A DNA stretch of 64,000 nucleotides from Pestalotiopsis fici W106-1 (lineage: Eukaryota; Ascomycota; Sordariomycetes; Amphisphaeriales; Sporocadaceae). Below, piece after piece: positions 10,957 through 21,835 of this stretch. The position numbers and the translations under genes were made by a program. Position 1 is the first letter of the stretch. The number at the start of each line of letters is the position of its first letter. The notes beneath the pieces are model-generated. The model made no database searches. It was not told the origin of the DNA and saw nothing but the letters and a program-made list of their open reading frames with translations. Location of the stretch: positions 4,841,924-4,905,923 of the forward strand of contig NW_006917092.1 of the NCBI RefSeq assembly GCF_000516985.1, read 5' to 3'.

Positions 10957-12257
10957 GGCGGCTTTAGGGTGCCGCAGTCAGCGACCACCAAGCAGCAACA
11001 GCAGTAACAATGATGGGCGACACTACGTCCGGCGGGGAGTGCAAGAGTCGCAAGTCCAGTTCCGACACCGAGTTGGAGGAATGGCGGGTAGTCGATCAAG
11101 GTACTTGGGCGGCGGGTGGAACCAAAAGCTTAAGGCGCAGTAGTCGCAACACCCTTTGGAATGGTGGTTGCGCAAATGACGGGCGGGCGGTTGCGAATAC
11201 TTGATTACTATACGAGTGACAAGGAAAAACTCGAGAAAATAATGACAAAAACCGAGGCTCATGCGAAGACCATGAAATTAGAGTCAAATGGCTAGCCGAG
11301 GGGAAGGGGGCATGGTTCAGTTGAACGTTCAGCAGGGCTTCATCGGAGGGAGAGGGTGGATGAAAAGATGTCGGCCGCAGTAAAAATGAATGGTGTGGGA
11401 GAGAGTCGCAGGTCGTGTGATGGATGACTTTGCAAGGTTATTGAAGCCAGATTATCATCAATGCAATGCAAGACGGACAAACGAGGCCAGCAGCAGCCCA
11501 GTTCAGCTCCAGGGGACACTCAGATCAGCGACCAATTTGTTCTGTTTCCCCCCCCAAGAACCAGGTCAACACTATACCAGGGAGAAGAGAACAACCTGGA
11601 ATCGCAATTCGGTAGACGGGTGGTGGAGATTTACCAGGAGCCAAGGACAATTGTCTTGCAAGGCTGGCTGGCTGGCTCGATCGATCGATTGATTGATTGA
11701 TTTGATACTCGGCAGACACCAAGGAAAGGAAAAGAAAGGATTATTGACCAAGTAAAAAAAAAAAAATATGACCATCTCAGCCTCTCGACCGAACTCCTGA
11801 GCAAGGGAAACGACCCAAAAAGATGCACTCCGTATGTCATAATTCCCCATAGATTGAGGGAAAAGAGGGTGGCCGGTCAACCCGCATCGGTCAGCAGGTG
11901 ATCCGTCTCATCCCTGCAGGCCTATAGCGCCCTCGTGCCTGCTAGGATTGAATGGCGTTAGCACTTGTTCCACCACGAATCGCTGAGCCGCCGACCCTTA
12001 CCCCCAATCCAGCTCCTGCGAGGGTCCCAGGAACTCTGAGCCTTCCCGAGTCTAGGCCATTTCCAGCGCCCCTCGAACCCAGCTAGCGACGATCTCAGGC
12101 CTGCAACCAATCAAATGCAGCCTCTGACCGACGACGCCAAATTTTCGATTACAGCCTTGCGCAGAGCGACCAGACAGCTCAACGTCGAAAGACGGGAGGT
12201 CTAACTTGTCGCGATATAACAGCACGACAAGGCTGCATCTGTGTACAATCGCCCACC
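10957..12257. other. divergent promoter region, SET9 / mitochondrial uL14
   Basis: About 1.3 kb separates two divergent start codons, so it must hold both promoters. It contains a simple-repeat patch at 11662-11703, an A-run near 11755-11767 and C-rich stretches. No coding ORF is convincing. Confidence 0.6.
11662..11703. repeat. compound tetranucleotide microsatellite
   Basis: Tandem GGCT units run into GATC units and then GATT units within the divergent promoter. It is a short-repeat patch likely to vary between strains. Confidence 0.85.
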
Positions 12258-12901
12258 ATGATTCAACTCAAGGTACGTATGAGAGACTTGGAACTTGTGT
12301 TGCTCTTGCCCAAGGAGAAGCTAATTGTGTTTGCGTGCAGACGATGCTTAACTGCATCGACAACTCCGGTGCTGCAATTGTCGAGTGCGCGCTGGTCGTT
12401 GGTCAGAAGAGACATGCCACCATTGGTACGCAAGCGATACCCTTTCCACTTCCGGCCTCCAGCGAATCTTCCTCCCTTCCGCGTGTCAACGATCCATCTC
12501 TCGTGTACAAGGCACCTGGATGTGGTTGTCACGGCCCCGGAAGCTGCAGTGGACAACTACCGAGATCCAATGACAAGCCAACTAACCAACACTCTGTCTG
12601 AACAGGTGATCGCATCGTAGCAATTGTGCAGAAGCAGCGCGGCGCCTCGGACGCTGGTATGGGCGTAGCCTCGGCGGCGAACAAGGTGAAGCGTGGCGAT
12701 ATCCGCCACGCCATCATTGTGCGGACCAAGAAGCAGGTACAACGGCCCGATGGCTCCGTTGTCAGGTTCGACGATAACGCCTGCGTCCTCATCAACAAGG
12801 CCGGCGACCCCATCGGCTCCCGTGTCAACGGCGTTGTCGGTGCCGAGCTGAGAAGGAGGAAGTGGAGCAAGATTCTCAGCATGGCCCCAATGCATGCTTA
12901 A
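12258..12901 (+). CDS. mrpl38: mitochondrial large-subunit ribosomal protein uL14m
   Basis: Three exons, 12258-12272, 12341-12425 and 12606-12901, joined over introns of 68 and 180 nt give 131 residues. The product is a complete uL14 domain: [16 protein letters not shown] at the N-terminus, [13 protein letters not shown] in the middle, then [10 protein letters not shown] and [12 protein letters not shown] near the C-terminus. uL14 sits at the subunit interface of the mitochondrial large ribosomal subunit; yeast Mrpl38 is the equivalent. Exon 1 codes for only five residues, a common pattern in fungal ribosomal protein genes. The mitochondrial rather than cytosolic assignment rests on its bacterial-like sequence and length. 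Convergent with RPB9. Confidence 0.93.
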
Positions 12902-13414
12902 GGGAGAACGTATAAATGAAAAGGAGCAAGGAAATTGGCATGGCGAGGGTTCAATACACCACTGGATATCAAGATTGGGCTCATCCATGGCCAGGGCCAA
13001 GCAAATTATCAGAGAAGTGTACTATACCATGTATAAGATGAATCATGCATATGGCAGGCGTTAAGGATCTGGCCATTCACGAGAAATTCACACATTTCAA
13101 GCGTTCATACTTGTTGACATTTTCATCCCACCGAATCAACTATACAGCATGTTCATTTCACAATGCCTCAATCTTGACATTTTCCTTGCAATTGATTCCT
13201 TGCAATCTATTTTATGAGGGGACTATCACAACTTCTGATGCCATACATGGACGACAACCATGACTCCTCGAACAAATCAATTATGCGTACTATGCACGTC
13301 TAGTTCGTGATGTACGCAACGCCTAGACGCCTATACATGCAAGAACGAATGTAGAACTGGTATCGAAAACTCCTCCTACCCATTTTCGCTTCCCCTCGAA
13401 CATCTCCGACACGT
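12902..13414. other. intergenic, convergent 3' ends of uL14m and RPB9
   Basis: About 0.5 kb of A/T-rich 3' flanking DNA. No gene seen. Confidence 0.6.
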
Positions 13415-14646
13415 CTACTGGAAGATGTTTCCGCAATCGCAGCAAACATAGAACAATTTCTGCAAGTAATAACAAATTTAGCTTCACCTGTACCCAGGCT
13501 GTGATGCTAGGAGGTTGACTGACCATTCCAGTCTCAGCACTTCGCTGTTGGGATTGAAAGAAGACGGCTTCCTCGTGGCCACACGAAGGGCAGGTCTTGT
13601 TCGACCGAGGAAGCTAGAACCAGGTGTTAGCCTCATGATCCTAAAAGATGACCGGCTTGTAGTGCTGTTTCCTGGTTGATCCCGAGGTCCGGTGTGGTCT
13701 CTTTGAGTCGGCAACTTCATCATCGCGTGCGGCCGCGCAGCATCCCACAGTAGAGTATCAGCCATATCAGTGAAATCCAAGGATATACATGTGATAGAGC
13801 TTCAGCCATCTGAGCTCATGGTCGCGCATTCCATCAAGACCAAACAACAAAAAGAAACAAGCAGATATATACAAGCGACTAAGCAAAACATCGAGTGACG
13901 CCATAAACAGGATGAACGGATGCTGGGTATCATCATTGTCAGGGTTGAAGAGCTGACTACCAAGAAAATCGATAAGATGCAGTTGCATCCGAGTCGTCGC
14001 AGGCTTCGGGAGGGTCTATGTCGTCGCCGTCAAACAAGAAACCCTGTAAGTCGTCGCCATCAAAGCAGTTGCTCTGATTATCGCCTTCCGTAAATCGCCG
14101 GACGTAATCCTCGTCCATTGCTGCTTGGGCGACGGAGTCAAGACACTTGTATGTGGCGGCCCATGCGAGGTCGGCAACAGCCTTGTCAAAATCATCACCC
14201 AGAATCTGAACTTCGCCGAGGCTACGCGCCAAGTTCTTGTTCTTTATGACGAATTCCTCATGGGAAAGCTCGACAAGCTCATCAAGCTCCTCTGCATGCG
14301 CCATGACGGCGGCATGGTAAGTGCGAATATACTCACCCCAAACACTGGTCTGGGACGACTCAAGGGCCACGATAGTAGGAGATAATTGACTAACCGTAGG
14401 ATCCGAGCCGACATCTTGAGTGACACCGGCGGTCTCACCGACAGCGTTGTTCATCAAGTTTCTGAAAACGCACGTCGAGGTGGCTCCTTCAGTGTACTGA
14501 CAGGTTCTGCAGGTAAACTGGAGTTTGTGGGAGTCTGGATCCTCCTTGGGATACAGCATGTTTGAGCACTCTGAGCAGAATCTGAAGGTGATTTGCTCAA
14601 AGTTCTTGCGACTGTTATCGCCAGTGGGTTCTTGAGGGCTCGACAT
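13415..14646 (-). CDS. rpb9: RNA polymerase II subunit RPB9
   Basis: Three exons, 14646-14395, 13613-13524 and 13459-13415, give 128 residues. Exon 1 encodes the N-terminal zinc ribbon (Cys24, Cys27, Cys46, Cys49) and the DPT linker end. Exons 2 and 3 encode the TFIIS-like C-terminal ribbon (CPSC at 92-95, RSAETGM, then Cys120 and Cys123 in the closing LFYVCCDCGNIFQ). Both junctions are phase 0 with normal signals (donors GTTAGT and GTCAGT; acceptors CTAG and GCAG; branch GCTAAC before exon 2). RPB9 is a nuclear Pol II subunit affecting start-site choice, fidelity and elongation. Intron 1 is 781 nt, far longer than other introns here, and continues open in frame; see the separate entry. Confidence 0.93.
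13957..14394 (-). CDS. in-frame ORF inside RPB9 intron 1 (alternative C-terminus or nested gene)
   Basis: If the RPB9 first donor is not used, translation continues from exon 1 for 145 sense codons to a stop at 13957-13959, giving a 229-residue protein. The extension is helical and acidic (EELDELVELSHEEF; DDFDKAVADLAWAATYKC) and ends in Asp-rich repeats (DGDD twice). It lacks the second zinc ribbon. Composition and length without stops look coding rather than intronic. An internal ATG (MAHAEELDEL, near 14305) could also start a separate 115-residue protein. I recognise no family. Alternatives are a chance-open intron or a nested gene with its own promoter. Confidence 0.5.
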   Translation of the reverse strand, partial: VSQLSPTIVALESSQTSVWGEYIRTYHAAVMAHAEELDELVELSHEEFVIKNKNLARSLGEVQILGDDFDKAVADLAWAATYKCLDSVAQAAMDEDYVRRFTEGDNQSNCFDGDDLQGFLFDGDDIDPPEACDDSDATASYRFSW

Positions 14647-17367
14647 TGTAACAGTAGTGAGCGAAGAGGTTGAGGGTTGAAGATGGTGATGATGTCGCCA
14701 AAGGGGAAGAAATGCGACCGGTGCTGCCTTGCGTGTGTATGGGCGGCGATCAAATGTTTGTCAGAAGTGGGTTGGAAGGCGGACGGAGCGCAGAGCCTCA
14801 GGTCCGGTAGCAGGGGTTCCACGCTGCAAGCTAAGCCCAGGTGGTGAATTAGCGGAGGCTAGTACAAAGGCAGTGCCGCAAGATGCGATGTACGTACAAG
14901 TACTAGCAGCGGTCGCAGAGCGCTACCTTAGGCTTGTCAAGTCGCTAGCTGAGTGAGCGGCTTTGGTCTTCAACCTTGAACGGCACTGTGGGATGTCTTA
15001 TTCGATATACAAAGATATTCGAAGCTGATCGACGCAATGATGGCGAACGGGAAATTTTGGGCAGATGTCTGATTGACAATTGAGTAATCAAGTGATGATT
15101 TGAACAATAGTCTTGTCAGAGTATGACCAAGAAGTGTTTGATGGATTTGTCTTTGTCTCAGGGACAAAAATCGTGTTGTGTATGGGGGAAGGGTGGGTAG
15201 TAGTGCTAATAGTTGTGGTTGGAAATTTGATTGAAAGAATTAGCGACGGGGACCAGTCGAGAAACATTTGTATATTGGTGCATCGGAGAAAGAGATGATG
15301 AATGTTATGCCCATGGGTAGAGTGGCTGTCGGAGAAAGCAATGAAATCTAGGTTCAAGCAAGCCTCTTCGACCCTTCAGGCACCCAGCAAGCACGAGGCT
15401 GCCATTGCCTACCAGCAGGGTTCTTCACGCAGCGTACCTACATACCTTGAAGCATTTCAATGTTCCCATGTGCATATGTAGTCAGTCATAGGCCTACAGC
15501 AACAAAGATTTCGACTCAGCCACCTGACGCACCAAACCTAGAAAGTAAATATTCCCTACACTTGACAGGCGTCTGTACGCATGTGAGCTGCAGACTTTAT
15601 TCATTTGGCTGCCAGTTGATCAATGAATCGGAGGGACTCTGAAATGGCAATCAACTTCAACTTCGCCGTGGTTTCCATGACATTGGTGCTATGGATGCGC
15701 CCGGCATGTCTGTATTTCGATCTATTTCAAGTGGCACTATTCCGAATCCCATAGCCAAACCATCTTTTGGGTTCTTTGCAAAGAAGCTTCGACAGCACCA
15801 CCCGAGAGATCTCCCAGTAAACGGTACGGGTCAAAGAGCTAGAATATTAGGTCGTTATTTCGATAACAAGTAAAAAGAAGAAGAAGAGAAGAAAGGGTAC
15901 AACGTGAAAATGATTAGTCTTTCCGTAAGCAACACTCGTTATCCACCTCGTCGCGCATGTAATATTGAAAACTGGTTCTGCAGGCGATATAATAGATGTC
16001 CCACATACGTGTATACTCTCTACAACAAGACCAATGCTGAGTAGTAGAATATCGCTCCTATATTGACTGACTTCAAGAAATAGACCTTTATCTTTAAACA
16101 AGTGCCCTGAGTCCAAAAAGCAAGAATGGTAAAACGTGTAAAAGAAATCAAAAAGACGCCCCCTCTTTCAGCAATTCAAAACCAGGTCACAGAGGATGAT
16201 CATCCGTCACTGTCCGCTGGGCTCACTACGAATTGATGATTCACATCGGTATGACCGAAGCGGCAGTCGAAACCAACAATGCTGCAAATCTGTGGAATTC
16301 TCAAGCACCAGAATAAAGCATTCAATAAGTACGTGTCTCTTTTCTCCTCGGTTTAAGCAGTTACCTAAGTGGGTAGATCAAACTAGAGCAAAACTTGACC
16401 TAATTCCATTGATACTTGCATATAAGTGCCTTATGTTGTGCTACATTCTTGCTGATTCTGCTGGCGCCGGTACTCGTTTCAGAGAAACGCAAGTGGTGAT
16501 GGTGTATTTTCTTTAAACTCACCACCCATTCTCATGTCTTGTACGGCGTAACGGAACCATCAAGGGCCACTCTGTCTCCGTCGACCGGTGACATTAATCA
16601 GGTTTCCGTGCTTATCAGGGAAAACAGTACATTTTTCATGTTCCCAACGTCATGTAAGAGATTTATCGAGGTGTCTAATTATAACAATCCCTTTTTTCTA
16701 ACCATGCCAACCAATTGTATGGAAAACTGAATCAGGGCGGTTTCTTCGGTGCCAGAGGCTCCTCCCACATTTATTGCCCCGCGTTTTGTTCAGAGCTGCC
16801 CCGCATCCGACCAGGGACCGATGTCATCAAATTGACCCTCGTGATCATCACTCGGAGCAACGGTGGATTTTACTGTTTTCGAGTCCATCCACTCCCATCC
16901 AAAGCAGAGCAAGCGTCAGAAAATCCAGAGGTGTCATTCGCCTACTGACGTGTGCCCTGCCCAATACTGGCCCGCCTTCAAATCCAGTCTTCTCTGCGGG
17001 AGATAGGTGGATTTGGTGCTTTGTCTGGTTCAGGTAAAGTGTGTGCCTTGATTGTACATTAGTCTTGCTGGATCAAATCAGATCCTTTCCCCGGCTCGTG
17101 GGATTGGGTCAATTCTTACGTAGGTGGTGTCGCCGACTTATTACTTAGCTCCCAGAAGCCCTCTTTCTTTCTCTGTACCTGACCTGCCTAGACTAATCAA
17201 TACTCCTTGCAAAACTTCAGCTCAAGTCAACAGACACGACTTGTTCCTACAAAACATTAGGCCATAGGAAATAATAGGCTGAGAATAAGAGCAATCTTGC
17301 TTCAGAGGAATACATTGCTATTTTACCTGGACCAATTCTTTCATTTCTTTCCAAACACCACAAAAAA
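14647..17367. other. 2.7-kb gene-poor stretch between RPB9 and Pin1
   Basis: Left end is the RPB9 promoter; right end is the Pin1 promoter with pyrimidine-rich sequence at 17150-17360. Only short, unconvincing ORFs in between. No repeat or RNA gene identified. Confidence 0.5.
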
Positions 17368-18146
17368 ATGTCTGTAAGTACATTGCGCCTACCCAGAGCT
17401 CGGCACAGCATTCGCGACCGTCCCGTCATACTTTGTTTTCCCCTCCCCTTTGTGCCGCCTTTTGATCTTTTTCTGTGCGCAACAATGGCTGACGGCAATC
17501 TGCTCCCCCCGCTAAATAGGACGAGACGGGACTTCCCTCTGGCTGGGAGGTGCGCCACAGCAACTCCAAGAACCTCCCCTACTACTTCAACGCCGCCGAG
17601 AAGATCTCGCGCTGGGAGCCCCCGGCGAACACGGACACGGAGAAGCTCAAAAAGTACATGGCCGTGCACCACAGCGCGACCTCGGCGGGCGCCCCCGTCG
17701 CGAAGCCCGCCGACAAGATCCGCGCCGCCCACCTGCTGGTCAAGCACCGGGACTCGCGCCGCCCGGCCTCGTGGCGCGAAAGCGAAATCACCCGCTCCAA
17801 GGATGATGCCCGCGACATCATCAAGGCCCACGAGGCCCGTATCAAGCGTGGCGACGTCAGCCTCGGTGAACTCGCCCTGACCGAGAGCGACTGCAGCAGC
17901 GCGCGCAAGAGGGGCGATTTGGGTTACTTTGGCAAGGGCGACATGCAGAAGGAGTTTGAGGATGCCGCTTTTGCACTGCAGCCGGGCCAGATGAGCGGCA
18001 TAGTCGAGACACAGAGTGGTCTGCACTTGATTGAGAGGTGAGTTCCCCTCATCTTCAAGAAACTAGGCTCTAGTCCTGGTTTTCCTCCAGCGTTACATCT
18101 TGGAATGCGCTAATTGACTTGACAATGTACCTGTAGGTTGGAATAA
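17368..18146 (+). CDS. ESS1: Pin1/Ess1-type parvulin peptidyl-prolyl isomerase
   Basis: Three exons: 17368-17373 (ATG plus one codon), 17520-18037 and 18137-18146 (ending ER-LE-stop), giving 177 residues. The N-terminal WW domain has Trp11 and Trp34 with the Tyr-Tyr-Phe strand. After a short linker comes the parvulin domain: AHLLVKH, the phosphate-binding basic cluster KHRDSRR, the active-site Cys in ESDCSS, KRGDLGYFGKG, and the closing GLHLIER. The enzyme isomerises phospho-Ser/Thr-Pro bonds, notably in the Pol II C-terminal domain, and is usually essential. First and last coding exons are tiny, so simple ORF calling would lose both ends. The exon 2 region is markedly G/C-rich. Confidence 0.95.
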
Positions 18147-20048
18147 GTAACTCTTACGAGGCTAATGTGGCATGGTATTGAGGCATCGCTCCAGACTCAC
18201 TTCTTTAGCCGTCCATCATTGGACTGGCCCTTCGCTACGGCAGGAAACGCGTTTGTGCGTCTCGAGTGAGCAGACGCACAAAGGGTCTGGATCAGTGTGA
18301 CTATGCACCATCTAGGGTCTTCTTACTCTCCTAAGACTACAAGAAAAAAAAAATTAGTGCCCTGTGACATCGGCAGATGGAAATACTGTATCCATACCTC
18401 AAAAAGCGCACGAATATGTCCGGGGATACGTCTCCCACGGATATGAAATAGCTGGTTCGACTTGTCTTTTGGTTTCACCCGCCTTTGTCCTTGCTGCATA
18501 TCGCGCATGGTTGTCTTGCCTAGGACCCTTTTGTGACCGGCCTGCGCTCCCTCCTTGAGTCACAATGACACACAAGGGTCCAACGGCTCTTAAGTGTGAT
18601 ATGGGTATGTAATTTTGCCAAGCATGTTGGATCATTCAAGATTTCCATCCTTATTGATACATGGCCATCGTCAAGTCCGTGGTACATGATTGCTACCGAC
18701 AAGTTTCCGTTCCATAGAAAGGTTAGCCAGTCACACGGGAGTGGCAAAATCTACATTTATGATAGAAGGAAGCGGGAACTACGATGCCGTACTACCCTTT
18801 TGTAATGTTTCTCTCCCTTGCATCGCAATGGTATTTTTGAGGACTCTACATGGCTTTCCTCCTCGAGATATCTCTCCAATCCGTCCCATGCCCTAGCGTC
18901 TGTACAAAGATCACAAATTGCAAACCACAAATTGCCGTTCATCGTAGATTGCTAAAAAGCTGGAGATTCACCATACTATATGACTGGATATTATAGCCCA
19001 AACATGTCGTGTTTCCTATCGCCTCGAAGCTGTTGCTCTAGCTTGCTGTCTCGGGTCATGTTCCGTAGACAAGGATACAAGAAAGAAAAGAGAGAAGAAA
19101 AGATGTTTGGGGGAGGTCACTCCCCGTTGGCGTTCTCTAACGCAAACAACCCCCCTCAATTCTCGGGCCCGGCTTTCGCATAGAACATTGTCGGAGCACC
19201 TTTATCCAGTCCTCCCAAGGGATCAACCTTTTCTCTTGTGCTAATGGCCCTGCATAGCCAGGATCAGGGTCGTTCAGCGAGGAATTCATCATCAAAAGAC
19301 AGGTTTAGTCGGTAGTGGACCCGACCATGCGTAGCAGAGCGATTTTTTTCTTCTTCTTTCCTTTGGTGGCTGCCCAAGGAACTTAGGTGTCAAATCAAAC
19401 CTGGTGCTACGGGCATTGGCTGATATTGCTCCCTTGGCCATGTTGATATTCAGGGGCAATGAACTCCGTGAGAGATAGATCTTCAGCTCAACAATCGAGA
19501 CCATGAAACTCTTGCGTTGGTCACTGTGAGTCAATGAGCCTCAAAAGTCTCCCTGGCGGGTTGATTGTTCATCTGACTGCCAGTCTAAAACTTTCCTGCC
19601 TTTTGCGATTGCCGGTTACCCCTAGCTCAGAGGTATCAAACTCACCAACGTCTGTCGATAGATTGATTGATTCAACCCAAGACGTCATGATTGTCTTGCA
19701 TGATTAGTTTGGATTAACACTTATGATCTAGGTTAGTTCTGTATACACTTTCCCTCTTATCATCAAACAGAAAGACTACGTCAAGAAGAAACCAGGGTAT
19801 CCTATTGATAACCATAACCGTATTGGGCACCAAGTTCCGACTACTTGAATTGCCCTGCTTACCCGTGCCTGGGGACAAACAACCTATTTAATCTATCTAT
19901 CTGGCAGCCTCCTAACTCCTGGATCGGGTATCTCCACACGCAATAAAACACATCAGTAGGCCACCACCAAATCCAATAAGCAAGTCAACCTTGAACTAGT
20001 ATGACAGATCAGAAGAGACTATTTTCGGCATCGCGTGCTTTCATCTAA
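18147..20048. other. 1.9-kb convergent intergenic stretch
   Basis: Between the 3' ends of Pin1 and the LrgAB-like gene. Only short ORFs on either strand without coding character; short GATT/CTAT-type tetranucleotide runs near 19660 and 19890. Nothing else seen. Confidence 0.5.
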
Positions 20049-21835
20049 CTACTGCCAAGCGAGAAACACCAACTCGTCCTTGATCGCTGGTACGGCTGTC
20101 AGTGCTACCGTCATCACGCCAAAGATGGTCATGCTAAGTGCAGAGTAGGCAGAGCACCTTGAGTCCCGCTCGATAAGGTGTGAAGTTCCCATTGCTGCCG
20201 CATTAATGCCGACAGTAATTCCTGCGGCGATAATCTTGCCCTCGCTTCCTTGTGATTGTTCCTCTTGGGAACTGGTCTCGCTGTCACTCGATATAATGCT
20301 GTTCGGAGCCACCACACTGTCATTGATACGGAACCAGGCAAAGAGGAAATCGCCAGTCATCTGAAATATCAGTCCGCTGAAGGTGACCAGGGTGCTCATC
20401 ATTGTGATACTTCCACCTAGGTGTTGCACGGCGGGGACACCCAGGGCAATTGTCACATTGCGGGCACAAAAGGCGAGGGCGTCCGCGGGCTGGAGGCCAA
20501 TAGCGACAGCAAAAATGAGATTGACGAATACGTTGAGTGTGGCGAAAATTAGACAGGTTGTGAACACGATGGTGAAGCTAGCCCATAGCTCGCGGCGATA
20601 CTCGAACATCTTGAAGCCGAGGGAAACAATGCCGGCGTCGAGCAAGGCATTGGCCAAGTCACCAGCGCCAACATTCTGGGCAAACTGTCCACCCTCACTC
20701 AGGTTCACCACAATATCGGCCCAGGACCTGTGGTGCTTGAAATCAATGAGCATATCTCCAATTTGACGCCCCGTAAGCGCTGATTTGACCCAGAAATAGA
20801 TCGAACAGAGTAATGCCGTTATGAGGACTGGGTTCAAAGCTACCGCGAGAGCCAATCGCCAGCGACGTCGGAGTTCGAGTCTCTTCCACGATTTCACAAA
20901 TCGTTGAAGGTGGACAGCAACAATCCAGAGGAAGGTGAAGCAGAAGGCTTCGAGGGGCATGTCGTACTTGGTAGTGAGATAGACAGGGACGCCAATGATG
21001 ATTGCTAAAAGCAAAGATATCCAGAGAGGCGCCGTTTGGACCACAAATGCCAGCCGCAATGTTGTCTCTAACAGTGCTGTGTCGAGAGACACGAAAGATT
21101 CGCTTGTGAGTATGTTTGTGGGTAACTTGCCCACTTGTGAGGACCGTCTCGTGGGTTGAGGCGTCGGCCAAGTTCGGTGTGTTGCTTTTTCTACATCTGT
21201 CATGTTGCTACAATACCGGCCTCGAGCGCACTCTTCAAGCTTGCAACTTCCGAGGGCGAAAAGGTACGTGCCGGCGTAACTGACGATAGTGGCAACCACT
21301 AAGACGATGTCAGAAGGAGGCTTGTTATGTAGTCCTTGAGAGCTTACCAAAGATTCCTGCAATCCGTGGGATATTATCGGCGTCGGTAACATGATCCTTG
21401 TTGAGCATGACAAACGACACGACGAAGCCAAATGACATGTGGCGGCCCAAGAAATCAGTCTGTTGTTACAACAAGAGATCAGCATATGACCAGGGTGATC
21501 TGGCGGGAGAGGGGAAGTGTCGAGAATGGCCTTACAGGTCCTTTCATGCGCGTGCTATAGACGAAGCTGGTCTTGCCATTGAATTTATTTGCCAGCAGCA
21601 TGGATGCGGTCACCAAGAGCATGACCAGTATTGACGCGGGAAGCCCGATTCCGTGTTGATTGAGCACGATCTGAAGAGGTACAATCAGGACTTGGACTAC
21701 CGGTATCATTGAGATTGCTATGATGGCGTTTCGGTATCTAGTAGTTGTCTCTGGCGCATTTACAGCACGACACAACCGGGAAACCCAGGTCACGATCATG
21801 ATGTCGGCAGTAGTACGGGAAGGAGGCAAAGACAT
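20049..21835 (-). CDS. LrgA-LrgB fusion membrane transporter (PLGG1-like)
   Basis: Three exons, 21835-21536, 21459-21348 and 21298-20049, give 553 residues. The N-terminal third resembles LrgA/CidA, with the GIGLPASILVMLL helix typical of that family. The C-terminal part is LrgB: LLDAGIVSLGFKMFEYRREL, ARNVTIALGVPAVQHLGGS (equivalent of the bacterial SVTTPIA...GGS motif) and GINAAAMGTSHLIE (equivalent of the GTASHALGT loop), within about a dozen hydrophobic segments. Plants carry the same fusion as the chloroplast glycolate/glycerate transporter PLGG1; bacterial LrgAB/CidAB affect murein hydrolase export and pyruvate uptake. The substrate in fungi is unknown to me; a small organic acid is an inference. 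A Ser/Glu-rich hydrophilic loop interrupts the LrgB part. Confidence 0.85.

Noticed and set aside
17247..18026. 259-codon minus-strand ORF
   Set aside because: Antisense to the Pin1 main exon; no domain, shadow of a strongly biased gene.
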